A stretch of 6,511 nt of DNA, taken from NCBI GenBank assembly GCA_041740375.1, contig JBGSMB010000055.1, positions 1-6,511 of the forward strand, in the 5' to 3' direction. Shown here piece after piece: positions 4,168 through 6,511 of the stretch. The stretch's first letter is position 1, and each line of letters opens with the position of its first letter. This stretch comes from JBGSMB01 sp041740375 (GTDB lineage Bacteria; Patescibacteriota; Saccharimonadia; Saccharimonadales; JAGQMS01). The notes beneath the pieces were generated by a model. It was not told the origin of the DNA. It did no database searches and saw only the letters and a list, made by a program, of their open reading frames with translations. The position numbers were made by a program, and so were the translations under genes.

Positions 4168-6511
4168 GCGTAAATTTATCGTATCATTATTATTAAAAGT
4201 AGGCGTCTGGGTTTGCTCTCCGGGTTGCATGACAGGTTGTTGCTGTGGGATATTCGTATTTTGTGTCTTTTTTCTCCTGGAGCGTAGTCGCCTTCTCTTT
4301 TTAGGCTGCTGATCATTATTATCTATCGGTGGTTGTGATTGAATTGGCGAAGCCGAACTAATAGCTGCTGAACCGATGGGAGCCGGCTGTGTAGGTTTTT
4401 GAGTATTTTGTCTTGGTATGTGGGACTGTTCGTTCCTATATTGCGGTGTTTGTTGACGGTAGTTAGGTTTATTTTGATGACTTGGAGCATTCTGATTTTG
4501 TCGTGGTGCCTGGGGTGTTTGTTCTTGGATAGACGTTGATGCTTTTATCGCATCTTCAACTATAGAGCGCTCTTTGGCGTATCGTTGACGTGATAACTCC
4601 ATAATCGCTGCTGAATTATCTTTTTGCGTTTTGGGCACCATAAGACTCGTCGCAGAAAAAGCAGGAGTTTTTTCGCCAGAAATCATCATGCTTGTCACAA
4701 AGTGTCGTGCATGGAGCTGGATCAGGTCCGCCGCTTCAAATTGAGGTTCGAAATATTTTTGGAGGAATGGCGCATCGTCGGGGCTTACGCGGAAGCTGAT
4801 AATACTACCAACGTTTCCAAAAACTGCGTCTCGAACGACTTGATCCATCTGAGAAATATATTGGTTCGCTACGGTAAGGCATAGTCCATATTTTCGGGCT
4901 TCACTTAAAATAACGGCAAATGAATCTGTCGCAAAGTTTTGGAATTCGTCTACATATAGATAAAATGGACGTCTATCCTCGACTTTAGCAATGTCGGCAC
5001 GGCTCATAGCGGCAAGCTGAATCTTGGTAACCATCATTGCCCCTAAGATTGCCGCGTTATCTTCACCCACAAGCCCTCTGGATAGGTTTACGACAAGTAT
5101 CTTACCCTCATCCATAATCTTACGGATATTGAAGCCACCTTTCGGTTGACCAATAATATTTCGAACCATTGGGTTCGCAGTAAAGGCGCCAACTTTGTTA
5201 AGCACAGGAGCAACTGCTTCGGTGGCAAATTTGTCATTCCAGCTCGCAAATTCACCCACCCAGAAATTCTTAACAACGGGATCTTCACAGTATGAAATTA
5301 CTTCATTTCGGAAGTCCTTTTCCGTTAACATCCTGGTAATATCTAGCATGGTTGAGTTTGGATAGTCTAAGAGTGCAAGGAGCGTGTAGCGTAAGATATA
5401 TTCAAGTCGTGGACCCCAAGAGTCGAACATTCGCTTCATAACCCCTACGAGCTCACTGCTGATATGGCTTTTGAGAGCAGGATCAGTGACTTCTAGAGGA
5501 TTGAAGCCAATCGGGTATGCGGTGTCTGCTGGATTGAAATATACTACATCATCGATACGACGATCGGGTATAAAACTTAGCATGCTTGTAGCGTAGTCAC
5601 CATGAGGATCTACGATGGCAAAACCTTGATCATAATAAATATCAGACAACGTTAGGAGTTCCAGTAATTTCGATTTACCCGCACCTGTCTGACCTAGAGT
5701 ATATAAATGTCTGCCCCGGTCAGAACGCAAAATACCAAATACTGAATTATTCCCGCGGAAATTAGATACACCAAAAAGACTAATATCAGACTCTTTGTGT
5801 TTACCGAGTACTGGCAGATTCGAAGGTGGTTCGGCTGTCTTGGTCGTTGCCCATACAATATTTGGTGTTTCTACAGATGTATGTGGCAAATGGAAGACGC
5901 TCGCCAGCTCCTCGATGTTTAATATAAAGCCGTTATCACTGAATTCCCTCTGCTTGTATTCGTCTATTTTACGTTTATCAAAGCTTGCTATTTTGCTTTC
6001 AAAACCATTAAGGTTTGTGGAGTTAAACTGCTTGAATGATCCAACAATTCCCTGCATTCTTACACGGGCGGTTGTTTCATCTTTACCGAAGTAAATTATC
6101 CTAATTTTGACCTGATAGCCAAGCTTGACGCTCTTTTCTTGAATGGCGGCGATTCTCGTTTTATCTCGGTCACTTAGTTCTTTTTCGCTTGATTTGACAT
6201 CGTAAGTTGGAGGCTTCACGAGGGCAGTCATGGCCTGTCCGAGCATGTTCCCTGCCCCTCCCATAAGATTAGACTGGCCGCTTTTTATTTTCTGAATAGT
6301 TTTCGCGCTTTGTTTGTGCCATTCGTCACTTATGGGGCGCATGAGTACCTGGATCCACATTTCTTCACCCGGATCCTCTAACTTCGCAAGCGTCGCCGTT
6401 ATGCTGGCCAGTGGATCAACTTCAAAAGTAATAAAAGTACGGATTGGTAGGGTTTCGAGGTCGGTTAGCGTTAACTCTGTCGAGTAAGAAATCGTGCGAT
6501 CCGTTTTTCGG
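4165..6511 (-). CDS. VirD4/TraG/TraD-HerA-like P-loop ATPase (type IV secretion DNA-transfer family), start outside window
   Basis: Probable hexameric ATPase that moves DNA or protein across the membrane, of the kind annotated in CPR genomes as conjugative DNA-transfer or DUF87 family. The frame is open to the right edge: 781 residues are visible and the Met at 6360 is internal. Visible-chain positions: an N-terminal accessory domain (1 to about 225) with the block PGEEMWIQVLMRP (47-59); Walker A GQTGAGKS (273-280); DPHGDYA (301-307) and IGFNPLE (334-340), both typical of HerA/VirD4 ATPases; Walker B FYLYVDEFQNF (516-526); then LSEARKYGLCLTVANQY (535-551), matching the TraG/TraD C-terminal ATPase half. 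Residues about 662-781 are low-complexity, rich in Gln, Pro and Asn, with the basic cluster KKRRRLRSRRKK (737-748). No transmembrane helix is visible; one could lie upstream. A VirB4-type role is less likely, and substrate and partners cannot be told from the window. Confidence 0.85.
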   Translation of the reverse strand, partial: RKTDRTISYSTELTLTDLETLPIRTFITFEVDPLASITATLAKLEDPGEEMWIQVLMRPISDEWHKQSAKTIQKIKSGQSNLMGGAGNMLGQAMTALVKPPTYDVKSSEKELSDRDKTRIAAIQEKSVKLGYQVKIRIIYFGKDETTARVRMQGIVGSFKQFNSTNLNGFESKIASFDKRKIDEYKQREFSDNGFILNIEELASVFHLPHTSVETPNIVWATTKTAEPPSNLPVLGKHKESDISLFGVSNFRGNNSVFGILRSDRGRHLYTLGQTGAGKSKLLELLTLSDIYYDQGFAIVDPHGDYATSMLSFIPDRRIDDVVYFNPADTAYPIGFNPLEVTDPALKSHISSELVGVMKRMFDSWGPRLEYILRYTLLALLDYPNSTMLDITRMLTEKDFRNEVISYCEDPVVKNFWVGEFASWNDKFATEAVAPVLNKVGAFTANPMVRNIIGQPKGGFNIRKIMDEGKILVVNLSRGLVGEDNAAILGAMMVTKIQLAAMSRADIAKVEDRRPFYLYVDEFQNFATDSFAVILSEARKYGLCLTVANQYISQMDQVVRDAVFGNVGSIISFRVSPDDAPFLQKYFEPQFEAADLIQLHARHFVTSMMISGEKTPAFSATSLMVPKTQKDNSAAIMELSRQRYAKERSIVEDAIKASTSIQEQTPQAPRQNQNAPSHQNKPNYRQQTPQYRNEQSHIPRQNTQKPTQPAPIGSAAISSASPIQSQPPIDNNDQQPKKRRRLRSRRKKTQNTNIPQQQPVMQPGEQTQTPTFNNNDTINLR

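Noticed and set aside
4624..4884. Reading frames inside the ATPase gene (4624-4884 +, 5795-6094 +, 5088-5288 -)
   Set aside because: They lie wholly within a gene with clear ATPase motifs, carry no motif of their own and are explained as antisense or shifted-frame shadows.

Overview
The window looks like chromosomal DNA of a Candidate Phyla Radiation (Patescibacteria) bacterium, most likely a saccharibacterium-like lineage. This is inferred from protein style and layout, not from a marker gene. The points behind it are a compact cell-wall/division cluster with overlapping genes, the MurG variant with a GKWRRY loop and an HDSDxxPGLANK acceptor-side motif, a short divergent FtsQ-like protein, and a large HerA/VirD4-like ATPase with a Gln/Pro-rich tail. 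Stop codons used are TGA (twice), TAG and TAA (twice). TGA is therefore a real stop, which argues against the code-25 lineages (Gracilibacteria, Absconditabacteria).

Left half, + strand (2-3621): four genes packed end to end, namely the 3' end of mraY, then ftsW, murG and an ftsQ/divIB-like gene. Two junctions are ATGA overlaps (mraY/ftsW and murG/ftsQ). The ftsW/murG junction is a much longer 74-nt out-of-phase overlap. MraY makes lipid I and MurG converts it to lipid II. FtsW is the SEDS polymerase that uses lipid II at the septum, and FtsQ is a bitopic divisome scaffold. The cluster is thus the lipid II synthesis and septal-use section of the dcw operon. murD and murC are absent from the slots they commonly fill, and no ftsA or ftsZ follows in the window.

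Middle (3622-4164): 543 bp of AT-rich DNA between convergent genes, with no convincing gene or known RNA. It holds a tandem pair of TTGTGGAAAA elements resembling DnaA boxes, two perfect 12-bp palindromes, several inverted repeats, and an imperfect 22-bp direct repeat near its two edges. Many of these matches are close to what chance gives in AT-rich sequence.

Right part, - strand (4165-6511): the C-terminal 781 residues of a large P-loop ATPase of the VirD4/TraG/TraD-HerA type. Walker A and B motifs are intact and the tail is about 120 residues of low complexity rich in Gln, Pro and Asn, with an Arg/Lys cluster. Its start lies beyond the right edge. No tRNA, rRNA, CRISPR array, insertion sequence or integrase was seen.
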